Shown here piece by piece: positions 26,310 through 34,746 of a DNA stretch of 34,746 nucleotides. The stretch is from JBDNJM01 sp041687755 (lineage in GTDB: Bacteria; Planctomycetota; UBA1135; GCA-002686595): assembly GCA_041687755.1 (NCBI GenBank), contig JBDNJM010000054.1, positions 1 through 34,746 of the forward strand, in the 5' to 3' direction. Position 1 is the first letter of the stretch; each line of letters opens with the position of its first letter. A model generated the notes under the pieces. The model did not search any database, was not told the DNA's origin, and saw only the letters and a program-made list of their open reading frames with translations. A program made the position numbers and the translations under genes.

Positions 26310-27479
26310 ATGCTGCGCCAGTTCCCCCCGATGGGGGTCTACGAGACCCTGTTCCGCTTCGCCGACGCCACGCACAACTACATGGGCGAGCCGGGGACCC
26401 ACCCCTGGGCCCAGGGCTTCCCGCTCACGAGCCAGGTGCCGGGCGGCCCGGAGCTGCCTGACAGCATCGCGATCACTGCGACCGACCGCATGTACCCGAA
26501 GGCGGACGGCCAGCCGGCCCTGCGCGAGGCCATCGCGGCCTACTACAACGAGTTCTACGACGCGGGCATCACCGCCGATAACGTCGCGCTATTCGCCGGT
26601 GGCCGTCCGGCGATCTGGGCGATCCTCGCGTTCCTCGAGCCCGACGTCCGCGTCTCGATCGAGGAGACCGAGTACACGCCGTACTGGGACAAGCTGAAGC
26701 TGCTCGGGCGCGCTCACGACCTGATTCCGAGCAACCCGGGGAACCGCTTTCGCCCGACGCTCGCCGACCACCCGACTGACGGCCGCCGCTTCCTGATCAA
26801 GAGCAACCCCTGCAACCCGACCGGCGTGACGCTGCGCGGCGCGGAGCTGCAGCAGCTGGTCGAGCACTACTCGGCCGAAGGTCGCGGCGCCCTGATCGAC
26901 GAGGCCTACGAGTTCTTCGGCGACCCGGAGCCCGTCAGCGCGATGGCGCACATCAAGGACATCGAGGCGACCGACCTGTTCGTGGTCGGCGCGGCGACCA
27001 AGGGTCTGCAGGTTCCGGGCATGCGCGTCGGTTGGGCGATCGCGTCGAAGGCGAACATCGAGCTGTTCCGCAACTTTTCCTCGATCGCGATGGGCGGGGT
27101 GAGCCGCGCTTCGCAGCTCTACGTCACCGAGTTGCTTGAGCTGAAGCGGGTTGCCCACGGGCGCCGCGCGATCGCCGAGTTCTACACCTCCCAGCGCAAC
27201 CGCTACGGCGAGGCGCTCGAGTCCATGGGCCTGAAGCTCCACACCGGCGACGGCGGCTTCTACCACTGGTGCGAGCTACCGACCGGCCTGACCGGCGACA
27301 CGTTCAACGAGCGCCTGTTCAAGCACGAGGCCGGCATCCTGCCCGGGCGCCTGTGCGACATGGCCCGGCGCGGCGACGAGGGCCCGATGGGCCCGATGAT
27401 GCGCTTCTCGTTCGGACCGCTCCGGCCTGAGAGCTTCGCGGACGATGTGCGGATCCTGAAGGCGAGCCTGGGAGCCTGA
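26310..27479 (+). CDS. Class I/II PLP-dependent aminotransferase
   Basis: The 389-residue protein shows the fold-type I pattern: YPKADGQPALREAIAAYYNEF, the NPCNPTG substrate/PLP motif, LIDEAYEFF with the conserved Asp, and AATKGLQVPGMRVGW with Lys231 as the PLP Schiff-base lysine. The C-terminal MRFSFGPL carries the carboxylate-binding Arg. Substrate cannot be told. ATG 26310 is the start. It is convergent to the PQQ-type dehydrogenase gene with 31 bp between stops. Confidence 0.93.
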   Translation: MLRQFPPMGVYETLFRFADATHNYMGEPGTHPWAQGFPLTSQVPGGPELPDSIAITATDRMYPKADGQPALREAIAAYYNEFYDAGITADNVALFAGGRPAIWAILAFLEPDVRVSIEETEYTPYWDKLKLLGRAHDLIPSNPGNRFRPTLADHPTDGRRFLIKSNPCNPTGVTLRGAELQQLVEHYSAEGRGALIDEAYEFFGDPEPVSAMAHIKDIEATDLFVVGAATKGLQVPGMRVGWAIASKANIELFRNFSSIAMGGVSRASQLYVTELLELKRVAHGRRAIAEFYTSQRNRYGEALESMGLKLHTGDGGFYHWCELPTGLTGDTFNERLFKHEAGILPGRLCDMARRGDEGPMGPMMRFSFGPLRPESFADDVRILKASLGA

Positions 27480-27510
27480 GCGCGCGCAGCACCCGGGCGC
27501 AGGACGCTAG

Positions 27511-29121
27511 TTAGTGCAGCTCGAGGCTGACAGCGTTGCTGACCGACGTGATCGGCGGGAGGCTGAGCGGGTCGAGGGTCAGGAACGCGTGGTGGACCGT
27601 GAGGCCCGCGGTGTTTAGCGGAAGCGTGCCCGGCGCGGCGACGAACAGGGTCTGGGCGCGACCGTCCGCGTCGAGGAGCGCCAGGGATTCGGGCAGGAAC
27701 GCGCCGTTGGGCTGGGTGACCGTGATCTTTAGGTAGCCGTCGAAGTTGAGCGGCAGGATCAGGCCATCGACCGGGATACCGGGGCTGGTGCCCGAGATCG
27801 AGCCGAGCAGGAAGTAGCTCTCTCCCGCGTGGGCGACACCCGCGTCCAGCAGCAGGTGCTGCAGGCCGCCGTCGGTGATGTCGAGCGCCTGGCCGAAGGC
27901 GGTCAGGGGCTCGGGCGCGGCGGGTGTGCCAGAGGCGGGGTCGATGCGGCGCACCAGGCCGGCGAGGTCGAGCACGTAGAGCTCGCCAAAGCCGTCGCGG
28001 CCGAAGGACGTGATGCTGGAGGGCGGTGAGGTCCCGAACAGCTCCACGGTGCGGTCGGTGACGACGGCGGCGCCGCTCGCGTCCGCGTCCACGGACCAGA
28101 CGCGCGAGGTGCAGTGGTCGGCGAACAGGTAGGTGCCGACCAGGTCCGGAATGGCCGTGCCGTCGTAGACGAAGCCGCCCATGATCGCGCAGCCCCAGGC
28201 CGCGAAGTCGTGCGGGTACTCAAAGAACGGCGACGTGTAGTTCAGGTTCGCGCAGTCCGGCACGGGCGCCGTGCAGTAGGTCTGGGCGAAGTCGGCCGTG
28301 CACTGATCGCCCTCGACAACCTCCCAGCCGAAGTTCCAGCCGCCCTGGAAGGGATCGACGCGGTTGACCTCTTCGACTGTATTCTCGCCGACCTCACCGA
28401 TCCAGAGCGTGCCATTGCGGCGGTCGAAGCTGAAGCGCCAAGGCTGGGAGAAGCCGTAGTGCCAGATTTCCTGGAGTGCTCCGGTGGCGCCGACGAACGG
28501 GTTGGTCGAGGGCACCGCATAGGTCCCGGTGGTGTCGATCGTGTCGACGTCGAGCCGCAGGATCTTGCCGAGCAGCTTGCCGAGATCCTGGGCGGAGCAG
28601 AACGGGTCGAGCACGCCGCCGCCGTCGCCGAGGCCGAGGTACAGGTAGCCGTCGGGGCCGAAGGTCAGGCCGCCGCCGTTGTTGTCGCTGAACGGTTGAG
28701 CGACCTTGAGCACCTCGATGCGGGTCGCCGGGTCGACGGCGTTGGGGTCGCTCGCGGAGACGGTGTAGCGCTCGAGGACGGTGTCGCCGGCGTCGTCGGT
28801 GAAGTAGACGAACACGTGGCCGTTCTCGGCGTAGCGCGGGTGGAAGGCCATGCCGAGCACGCCTTGAGTGACGTTGACGGTGATGCGCTGGCCGAGATCC
28901 AGGTACGGCGTCGGCAGGGTCGTGCCGCCGTCGAGGATGAGGACCTTGCCGCGCAGGCTCTCGACGACGAACAGGCGCTCGTCTCCGACGGGAGCCGTCA
29001 GGATCGAGGGCCGATCAAAGTAGCCGGGCACGGGCGTGGCGACGATCGATTGAGCGGACGCCTGCGCTGCGAGGCAGGCGAAGGCGGCGACGGACGCGGC
29101 CGGGATCCATAGCAGTTTCAT
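27511..29121 (-). CDS. Secreted PQQ-dependent sugar dehydrogenase-like protein with C-terminal beta module
   Basis: The 536-residue protein begins with a signal peptide (cleavage near ASA-QS). A six-bladed propeller of the soluble glucose/sorbosone dehydrogenase type follows: RLFVVESLRGKVLIL, GVLGMAFHPRYAENGHVFVYF, DNNGGGLTFGPDGYLYLGLGDGG, GKILRLDV, RWRFSFD-like QPWRFSFDRRNGTLWIGEVG and NFGWEVVEGDQC. The last ~110 residues (from GLQHLLLDAG) form a separate module ending with AGLTVHHAFLTLD and ITSVSNAVSLEL, a tail I associate with secreted proteins of this lineage. Cofactor and substrate are inferred from the family. Pairs of Cys in the propeller suggest disulfides. Confidence 0.88.
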   Translation of the reverse strand: MKLLWIPAASVAAFACLAAQASAQSIVATPVPGYFDRPSILTAPVGDERLFVVESLRGKVLILDGGTTLPTPYLDLGQRITVNVTQGVLGMAFHPRYAENGHVFVYFTDDAGDTVLERYTVSASDPNAVDPATRIEVLKVAQPFSDNNGGGLTFGPDGYLYLGLGDGGGVLDPFCSAQDLGKLLGKILRLDVDTIDTTGTYAVPSTNPFVGATGALQEIWHYGFSQPWRFSFDRRNGTLWIGEVGENTVEEVNRVDPFQGGWNFGWEVVEGDQCTADFAQTYCTAPVPDCANLNYTSPFFEYPHDFAAWGCAIMGGFVYDGTAIPDLVGTYLFADHCTSRVWSVDADASGAAVVTDRTVELFGTSPPSSITSFGRDGFGELYVLDLAGLVRRIDPASGTPAAPEPLTAFGQALDITDGGLQHLLLDAGVAHAGESYFLLGSISGTSPGIPVDGLILPLNFDGYLKITVTQPNGAFLPESLALLDADGRAQTLFVAAPGTLPLNTAGLTVHHAFLTLDPLSLPPITSVSNAVSLELH

Positions 29122-29677
29122 GGGGGGGGCGAGGCGGTGGAGGGGTGGCCAGCGGCTGGCACGGCCCGGTCGGGCTCCCCTCGGCTCGGCGGGCATCCGG
29201 CCCGCTTTCATCGTTCAGCCTAGCCCCCGCGCACCATCCGTGGGGGGGCCAGCCAGGCGACGAAGCGGGTTCGGCGGAGCCTTCCGAACGGGGGAGTCGG
29301 GGGAAGCTGGGCCGCTCGGGGAGCCTTAGGCTGGGTGAGCTCCCGCGTCGTGGGACGGACGAGGCACAGACGAGGTCCAGCCGGGCCCCCGGGGGTGCCT
29401 GGCCCGGTGGGTGAGCCCGGCGGGCTGTAGAGGCGGTACCAGCGCAGGCTGGAGTCGGTCGGCACCGACTCGGCGGTCAGCTCCGGGAGGTCTTGGGGCG
29501 CGGGGGCAGGTAGCGCTGGAGCGCTAGCCTACGCGGGCGTCAACGCGAGCCCGCAGGCCAGGCCAGCAGGAGCGGAAGCAGCATGGGTCGAGGAGGTCAG
29601 GGCCGTGAGAGTGGTAGACCCCGTTCCTGCCGCAGAGGCCGCTGCTGGGGCGGGGTCCCTTCTGGAACCCCTCGACC
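29122..29677. other. Intergenic region, possible remnant of a secreted protein
   Basis: No intact gene is supported. On the minus strand one frame reads PAGLACGLALTPA, a TAG stop, then ASAPALPAPAPQDLPELTAE and TDSSLRWYRLYSPPGSP before turning into low-complexity Gly/Pro. This looks like a signal peptide plus mature start interrupted by one stop and then lost. It is too short to name. The rest is G-rich with no clear repeat. Confidence 0.35.
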
Positions 29678-32125
29678 TCAGCGCGGTTCCGTCTCGAGCA
29701 GATGGCGCACGAAGAAGTCCCGGCGCCGGCGGGTGCCGTACGGGGTCTCCGCCGCGCCGTGCCCCACGCCCGGCATCACGAGCAGGTCGAAGTCCTTGTT
29801 GGCGCGAACCAGCGCGTCCACGACTTGCATCGTCGAGGCCGGGTCGACGTTCTCGTCCATCTCGCCGACGATCAGCAGCAGCTTGCCCGTCAGCTGGTGC
29901 GCGCGGGTCACGTTCGATTGCGCGTCGTAGTGCGGACCGATCGGCCAGCCCATCCACAGCTCGTTCCACCACATCTTGTCGACGCGATTGTCGTGGCAGC
30001 CGCAGTCGGATACCGCGACGTCGTAGAAGTCGCCGTGGTCGAGCAGCGCGCCGAGCGCGTTCTGGCCGCCGGCGGAGCCGCCGTAGATGCCGACACGGGT
30101 CAGGTCGAGGCCCGGGACCTCGGCAGCGGCGGCTTCGATCCAGGCGCGGCGATCTGGGAGGCCGGCGTCCGCGAGGTTCTGCCAGGCGACGTCGTGAAAC
30201 GCCTTGCCGCGGTGGTTGGTGCCCATGCCGTCAATCTGAACGACGATGAAGCCCAGCTCGGCGAGCTCGTTCGGCTTGGCGACCACGGCAAACTCCTTGG
30301 GGACGTGGGCGCCGTGGGGGCCCGCGTAGATCGACTCGATGATGGGGTAGGAGCGCGCGGGGTCGTAGTGGGTCGGCAGATGCACGATGCCCCAGATCGG
30401 CGTCGCGCCGTCGCGGCCGGGGGCGCTGAAGCGCAGGGGCGCGCGCCAGCCGGCCGCCTCCAGTGCTTGCGTGCTGCCGCGCGTCAGCTCGGCCAGCAGC
30501 GCGCCCGTGCGCGCGTCGCGCAGCTCCGTCACCGGCGCGAGGTCGACCCGCGAGTACGTGTCGACGAACGCGCCACCGTCGGGCGAAAACTCGAAGCGGT
30601 GGGTGCCGTCGCCCTCGGTCAGCAGGGTGAACTCGGCCGTGTCGAGATCGACGCGCGCGAGGTGCACGTGGTACGGGTCCTCGTCCTCGCGCAGGCCTGA
30701 GACCCGGAGCCAGACTTGCCCGGCGGCTTCATCGAGGCGCTCGATGCCGCGCACGACGAACTCGCCAGAGGTCAGTGGGCGGACGAGTTCGCCCGTGGCG
30801 TCGGCGCGCAGCTCGAGGTGGTTCCAGCCGCTGCGTTCGCTCATCCAGAGGAACTCGCCGCGCTGGTCGAGCCAGCGCAGGTCGATCTTCTGCGGGTAGT
30901 CGATGAACGTTGGGGAGCGCTCCTCGACGAGCGTCGTGACCTCGCCGGTGGCCGCGTCGACGCGCACGATGCGGTAGAGCTGGTGGCCGCGTTCGTTGTA
31001 GCGAAAGGTGACAGCCGTTCCGTCGGGTGCCCAGCGGAAGCGGTTGAGGGCGAAGGGCTCGGGGAACAGCTCGGAGGAAATCGGTCGCGCGATGAGTTCG
31101 TCGTGGTCGGCGAGGCCCAGAGTCACCGTCGGCAACGGGTCGCCCGGCTTGCGGTAGGAGTACGAGTGCAGGACGGGCTGCAGTTCGTCGCGCGGGGAGG
31201 ACTCGACGTAGTGGACCTCGCGGCCGGGGGGGAGTAGCCGCTGGACGATCAACGAGTGCAGCCAATCCGGACTGGACTCGGTGCTGAAATCGCCTTGCAG
31301 GGTGAGGCCCTTCAAGACGACAGGAGAGAACGAGGAGGCCCCGCTCGCGTCGTAGATCTCGAGCGTGAGGGCATCATCGATTCTCCGGACCACGCGCGCG
31401 TCGGGGCTGGAGGGCCCGCGAATGGCGCGGGACCCAGGACGCGGGCCGGTGATCAGGCCGTTGTCGTCCACAATTGCAGCTGCAGTGCGGTCGGGAACAA
31501 AGAAGTCTCCAACGTGCTTGCCGGCCCGGGTGAGCTCCCACCTGTGCGTCGCGTACGAGCTTTGGCGGTGCATTCCGTCGGGCGGGACCGTCGCGTAGGG
31601 CACGGAGTCTCCAGTCCCGCGAACCCACGCGAGCTCGACGGGTTCGGCGCCCACGTTGAAGAGCACGAAGTCCGTAGCGACGGCCGCGATCCTGGGTTGC
31701 ACCGACACGATCAGGAACTCCGGCGTCTCGGCGAGCGGTCGGGTCGTGGCGGGCCCGCCGTCCGAGGGCAGCACGTCGACGGTTGTGCTCGCCGGGGTCC
31801 AGAGCAGGGCCGAGGATTCCCGGAAGGCGATGCGTTCATAGGCGCCTCCACTGCCGGCCGGAACGAGGTCTTCCGAGATCCCCGTGGCGAGGTCGATGGA
31901 GCGGACGGTGGGTGCGTCGCTCCCTGTGGACGCGCCGAGGTAGAGCGCGCGGGACCCGTCGGCGGACCAGGCCAGGTCGAACTTGGGCGCCTTGTACAGC
32001 GGGCCGAAGCGTTGTCGCAGGTCGACCGCAGGAGCGGGGTCCTGGGCGACGGTGCTGTGGGGAGCTGCGGTGCCCAGGCTGGCGAGGGTCGCGCCGACGA
32101 GCGCGAGGCGAAGGGAGAGCATCAT
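29678..32125 (-). CDS. S9-family serine peptidase (dipeptidyl-peptidase IV-like)
   Basis: The 815-residue exported protein has a signal peptide (MMLSLRLALVGATLASLGTA), an N-terminal beta-propeller of DPP-IV type, and a C-terminal alpha/beta-hydrolase peptidase domain. The triad is visible: Ser in GIYGGSAGGQNALG, Asp in VGEMDENVDP and His in MPGVGHGAAE. VVQIDGMGTNHRGKAFHD and ESIYAGPHG are family motifs. It removes dipeptides or short peptides in the periplasm (family knowledge). Start ATG overlaps the metallophosphoesterase stop (TGATG), so the two are translationally coupled. Confidence 0.93.
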   Translation of the reverse strand: MMLSLRLALVGATLASLGTAAPHSTVAQDPAPAVDLRQRFGPLYKAPKFDLAWSADGSRALYLGASTGSDAPTVRSIDLATGISEDLVPAGSGGAYERIAFRESSALLWTPASTTVDVLPSDGGPATTRPLAETPEFLIVSVQPRIAAVATDFVLFNVGAEPVELAWVRGTGDSVPYATVPPDGMHRQSSYATHRWELTRAGKHVGDFFVPDRTAAAIVDDNGLITGPRPGSRAIRGPSSPDARVVRRIDDALTLEIYDASGASSFSPVVLKGLTLQGDFSTESSPDWLHSLIVQRLLPPGREVHYVESSPRDELQPVLHSYSYRKPGDPLPTVTLGLADHDELIARPISSELFPEPFALNRFRWAPDGTAVTFRYNERGHQLYRIVRVDAATGEVTTLVEERSPTFIDYPQKIDLRWLDQRGEFLWMSERSGWNHLELRADATGELVRPLTSGEFVVRGIERLDEAAGQVWLRVSGLREDEDPYHVHLARVDLDTAEFTLLTEGDGTHRFEFSPDGGAFVDTYSRVDLAPVTELRDARTGALLAELTRGSTQALEAAGWRAPLRFSAPGRDGATPIWGIVHLPTHYDPARSYPIIESIYAGPHGAHVPKEFAVVAKPNELAELGFIVVQIDGMGTNHRGKAFHDVAWQNLADAGLPDRRAWIEAAAAEVPGLDLTRVGIYGGSAGGQNALGALLDHGDFYDVAVSDCGCHDNRVDKMWWNELWMGWPIGPHYDAQSNVTRAHQLTGKLLLIVGEMDENVDPASTMQVVDALVRANKDFDLLVMPGVGHGAAETPYGTRRRRDFFVRHLLETEPR

Positions 32126-32787
32126 CGGGGGAGGGATTCGGGATCGACCTGCACGAAGCCGGCGTCGGTCCGATCGAGCACGATTGGTGGGTGGATCGGG
32201 CGGTACTGGAGGTTGCAGATGCTCGCGTTCACGAACAGGGTCGGGTCGCCCTGTTGCGTTCCGCGCGCCTCGTGGATGTGCCCGAACATATGCACGGCCG
32301 GGCGGATGCGCTCGAGCTCGGCGAGCAGTGCTTCGCAGCCGACGTCCTCGCCCGTGGCGATGCGGTCGAGGATGCCTCGCGGCGGGCCGTGGGTGACGAG
32401 CAGGTCGACGCCGGTGGGCGCCTGGCGCCAGCGCTCGGCGAGCGGTTCGCCGCGCGGCAGGTTGAAGGCCCAGTCGTGGAACCAGGGCTGCCAGGGCGAG
32501 CCCCAGATGGAGAGGCCGTCGAGCTCTAGCCCAAAGTCCTGCAGGTAGTGCACGTCGCCGAGCAGGGCCCGCGCGCGCTGCGGGTCGTCCTGGAACAGGA
32601 AGTCGTGGTTGCCGGCGACGAACACCTTGTGGGGGTGCGGGAGGGCGCGGAACCAGTGCCCAAAGGCTTCGATCTCATCCGGGCGCCCGCGGCCGCTGCA
32701 GTCGCCGGCGTGGACGAGGACGTCGCCATCGGGGACCTGAACGGCGTCGTGGAGGCTGTGGGTGTCGCTGAGGAGTACCAGTCGCAT
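32122..32787 (-). CDS. Calcineurin-like metallophosphoesterase (MPPED type)
   Basis: The 221-residue protein has all five metal motifs: LLSDTHSLHD (Asp8, His10), LVHAGDCSG (Asp29), VAGNHDFLF (Asn60, His61), VTHGPPRG and MFGHIHEARG. The layout and length match the MPPED-like branch, which hydrolyses phosphodiesters such as cyclic nucleotides in some members. Its stop TGA overlaps the S9 peptidase start by four bases. Confidence 0.92.
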   Translation of the reverse strand: MRLVLLSDTHSLHDAVQVPDGDVLVHAGDCSGRGRPDEIEAFGHWFRALPHPHKVFVAGNHDFLFQDDPQRARALLGDVHYLQDFGLELDGLSIWGSPWQPWFHDWAFNLPRGEPLAERWRQAPTGVDLLVTHGPPRGILDRIATGEDVGCEALLAELERIRPAVHMFGHIHEARGTQQGDPTLFVNASICNLQYRPIHPPIVLDRTDAGFVQVDPESLPR

Positions 32788-32882
32788 GGGGGCAGTGTCG
32801 CCGATGGGCTCGGAGTGGCGTAGGACGAGCCGGGCGGGGGCCCGGGTTTGGAGACCGTGGGGATCGTGTCCTAAGAGCCGGG

Positions 32883-33965
32883 ATGGAACTGTTGCTCCCC
32901 GCGTTCGCTGCCCTGCTCTCGATCACCGCGCTCCAGACTCTGGACGGCGGAGCTGAGGGCCCTCAGCCCCCGCCCGCGCCCCGGAGCACGCCCTGGATCG
33001 ACCTGGGCGATCCGGAAGCGGTCGCGGACTGGCGAGAGGTGCACGACGGGGTCATGGGGGGGCGTTCCTCGGGCTCGGCGAGGGCGCTGGAGGCGTTGGC
33101 GCGCTTCAGCGGCCGGGTGAGCCTCGAGAACAACGGCGGCTTCGCCTCGTTCCGCGCCGCCGCCCGGCCGGACGACAGCGTCGGCACGCAGGGGCTGCGC
33201 CTGGCCGTGCGCGGCGACGGCCAGGTGTACCGCCTGCAGCTGCGGCTCGACGGGCGCTGGGACGGGGTCAGCTGGCAGTCGAGCTTCGAGACGCGGGCGA
33301 ACGCATGGACCGTCGTGGAGCTGCCGTTCGAGAGCTTCCTGCCGACCTGGCGGGGGCGGCTCGTGACGGCGGCGCCGCCGCTGGAGCCCGCCGCGATCCG
33401 GCAGGTTGGGATCTCTATTGCGGACAAGCAGGTGGGCGCGTTCCAGCTCGACGTCGCCTGGATTGAAGGGGCCTCGATCGAGGGGTCGGCGCTGCCTGAG
33501 GACATCCCGCCGGGCTCCGTCGCCGCCGAGGCGCAGCGCTCGCGAGAGCTGCAGGACCAGCTCGACGCCGAATCGGGCGCGAGCGGTGACGACCTGGGCG
33601 AGGCCCTGCGCTGGAGTGAGCGGCTCGCCGTGATCGCGCTGCCGGGAGACCTCGACCCGGCCTCCTCCGTGTTCCTGGGGCAGGCGCGGACGCTGGGGTC
33701 TGAATTCGCCCAGCGGGAGCTGCGCGTGCTGCTCTTGACCGGCGACTCGGCCGGCCGGCTGGCGGGGCGCACGCTCACCGCCGACCAGGTGACGGCCCTG
33801 CGTCGGCGCTGGGGGTTGGAGACGGGGCGTTGGGCCCTGGGCCTGGTCGGCAAGGACGGCCAACTGAAGGCGAGCTGGGACGAGCTGGTGCGGCCCGAGA
33901 CGCTGTTCGAGAAGATCGACGCGATGCCGATGCGCACGCAAGAGCTCGAGCAGCGCGGGGACTAG
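32883..33965 (+). CDS. CIA30-like domain fused to DUF4174
   Basis: The 360-residue protein has a signal-like start and a Pro-rich linker. The first domain (about 38-205) is CIA30/NADH-ubiquinone assembly-like: WREVHDGVMGGRSSGSARAL, RVSLENNGGFASFRA, GVSWQSSFE and VGISIADKQVGAFQLDVAWI, a galactose-binding-like sandwich. The C-terminal part (about 240-355) is DUF4174: LRWSERLAVIAL, LRVLLLTGD, RWALGLVGKDGQLKASWDE and LFEKIDAMPMRTQE. DUF4174 has a thioredoxin-like outline but no Cys pair. The fusion suggests a periplasmic binding or assembly role; none is shown. Confidence 0.8.
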   Translation: MELLLPAFAALLSITALQTLDGGAEGPQPPPAPRSTPWIDLGDPEAVADWREVHDGVMGGRSSGSARALEALARFSGRVSLENNGGFASFRAAARPDDSVGTQGLRLAVRGDGQVYRLQLRLDGRWDGVSWQSSFETRANAWTVVELPFESFLPTWRGRLVTAAPPLEPAAIRQVGISIADKQVGAFQLDVAWIEGASIEGSALPEDIPPGSVAAEAQRSRELQDQLDAESGASGDDLGEALRWSERLAVIALPGDLDPASSVFLGQARTLGSEFAQRELRVLLLTGDSAGRLAGRTLTADQVTALRRRWGLETGRWALGLVGKDGQLKASWDELVRPETLFEKIDAMPMRTQELEQRGD

Positions 33966-34009
33966 GCCCCGCCGGGCCAAACTTGGTCGGCCTCGGCGCG
34001 CGGAGCTAT

Positions 34010-34029
34010 CGTAAGAATCGTTCTTTACG
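34010..34029. promoter_or_regulatory. Inverted repeat upstream of the ECF sigma gene
   Basis: CGTAAGAA-TCG-TTCTTTACG is an inverted repeat with one extra T in the right arm, ending four bases before the ATG at 34034. It stands out as A/T-rich in GC-rich surroundings and may be a regulator site or a 5' leader hairpin. Confidence 0.35.
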
Positions 34030-34033
34030 CCCG

Positions 34034-34627
34034 ATGCTCGACCCCGAACAACCTGACACCGACCACACGGCCAACCTGACGAGCTTCTTGAACGAGCTTG
34101 GCCAAGGTCCCGATGGGGGCGCGGAGGCCGGGCAGGCCGAATGGATGCCCAAGGTTGTAGAGGAGCTGCAGCAGCTTGCGCGGTACGTCCTCGGCGGGGG
34201 TACGCCGGACCAGACGCTGCACCCGACGGCGCTGGTCAACGCCACGTACCTGAAGCTGTTCGGCGCGAACCCCTCCGAGTGGAGCGACCGCAGGCACATT
34301 CTTCGCGGTGGCGGCGCGGGCGATGCGGCAGGTGGTAATCGATCACGTGCGCCACAAGGGGCGCGACAAGCGCGGCGGGGGGATCGCTGCGGTGACGCTG
34401 GACAAGGGCTTGGCCGCCTCGGTGAAGAACGATCAGGAGCTGCTGGACCCGGACGTGGCCCTGGTCGAGCTGGAGGAGCTCGACGCGCGCCAGGCGCGGT
34501 CGTTGAGCTGCGCTTATTCGCCGGCCTCGAGGTGGAGCAGGTGGCCCAGGCGCTCGGCGTCTCGGAGGCCACGGTCGAGTGCGACTGGCGCTTTGCGCGG
34601 GCCTGGCTGATGAACCGGATCGCCTGA
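34034..34627 (+). pseudogene. ECF sigma factor (TIGR02999-like) with two compensating frameshifts
   Basis: The frame is open from ATG 34034 to 34627, but only its ends make sense. The N-terminus (LQQLARYVLGGGTPDQTLHP, TALVNATYLKLFG) matches this sigma family. After CAC 34295-34297 one extra A shifts the sense frame; FFAVAARAMRQVVIDHVRHK and RGGGIAAVTLDK are read one base on. A missing G near 34497-34500 restores the frame for VVELRLFAGLEVEQVAQALG and VSEATVECDWRFARAWL. About 67 codons covering part of sigma-2 and the linker are garbled in the literal translation. Sigma-4 also has EC where KR is usual before DWR. This is a decayed gene or two sequencing errors. Confidence 0.7.
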
Positions 34628-34664
34628 GCGGGGAGCGAGCTTGGGGAGCGAGGCCCTCGCCGTC

Positions 34665-34746
34665 CGGGCGGGGGGAAGGATACGGTGCCAGGCACGTTTT
34701 CACCGGCTTGGCGGCCCTCTGCGGCATAGCCGCAGAGGGCCGCCAA
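34665..34746. repeat. End repeat, copy B (inverted relative to copy A)
   Basis: Positions 34708-34725 pair perfectly with 34729-34746 around ATA. The flank (GGAAGGATACGGTGCCAGGC then ACG) is the reverse complement of copy A at 3-84, with one difference in the flank and paired substitutions in the stem. It starts 37 bp after the sigma gene stop, in the same orientation to that gene as copy A has to its own gene. The copy is cut by the window edge. Confidence 0.85.

Noticed and set aside
28114..29112. Long plus-strand open frame opposite the PQQ-type dehydrogenase gene
   Set aside because: It is the antisense shadow of a clearly recognisable gene; the residues are low-complexity Val/Gly/Ala/Glu with no family features.

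Overview
The window is a high-GC, gene-dense bacterial chromosome segment with no phage, plasmid, CRISPR, tRNA or rRNA signal. Several features point to Planctomycetota: a C-terminal ECF sigma factor tail of the kind common in that phylum, a secreted PQQ-type sugar dehydrogenase with a beta-rich C-terminal module, many weak or absent Shine-Dalgarno sites, and many secreted or lipoprotein enzymes. This placement is inference from family resemblance. The two ends are inverted copies of one ~82-bp repeat built around a long perfect hairpin. The window may therefore be a contig that broke at repeats.

Layout. 1-3545 (minus): a three-gene operon of a SelL-like redox protein with an in-frame TGA at the first redox Cys, an alpha/beta-hydrolase-fold protein lacking its nucleophile Ser, and a PEP-synthase/rifampin-phosphotransferase-like enzyme. 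3546-4353 has no convincing gene. 4354-7336 (plus): rsgA and an arylsulfotransferase-like secreted protein. 7499-10316 holds a small membrane protein and two decayed genes that converge, an ECF sigma DUF6596 fragment and a TPR protein with two in-frame stops. 10490-14207 (plus): an AbgT-family transporter, a lipoprotein, and a tightly overlapping YgjP metallopeptidase / DUF1971 / group III truncated haemoglobin operon. A frameshifted membrane protein converges on it.

14919-18856: a methyltransferase divergent from an RNase HI with an N-terminal zinc-finger-like segment; an SPFH/band-7 protein followed in the same frame by a ribbon-helix-helix protein; and a TetR-controlled flavoprotein locus with two recognisable operators. 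19017-21134: a Vms1/VLRF1-like release-factor-type protein, small proteins, a stand-alone M41-like protease and a GIY-YIG protein. 21205-27479 (plus): a carboxypeptidase-regulatory-domain surface protein with a leftover paralogous 3' end, an M3 peptidase lipoprotein, a stand-alone GyrB-type TOPRIM protein and a class I/II aminotransferase. 27511-32787 (minus): the PQQ-type dehydrogenase, an S9 peptidase and a metallophosphoesterase. 32883-34627 (plus): a CIA30-DUF4174 fusion and an ECF sigma gene with two compensating frameshifts.

The most notable items are the probable selenoprotein, the VLRF1-like protein, the TOPRIM-only topoisomerase relative, the SPFH-stop-RHH arrangement and the covarying end hairpins. 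Five loci are broken, two of them sigma factors. Some lesions lie at short homopolymers and could be sequencing errors. No database or folding program was available; all family calls are by recognition of motifs.
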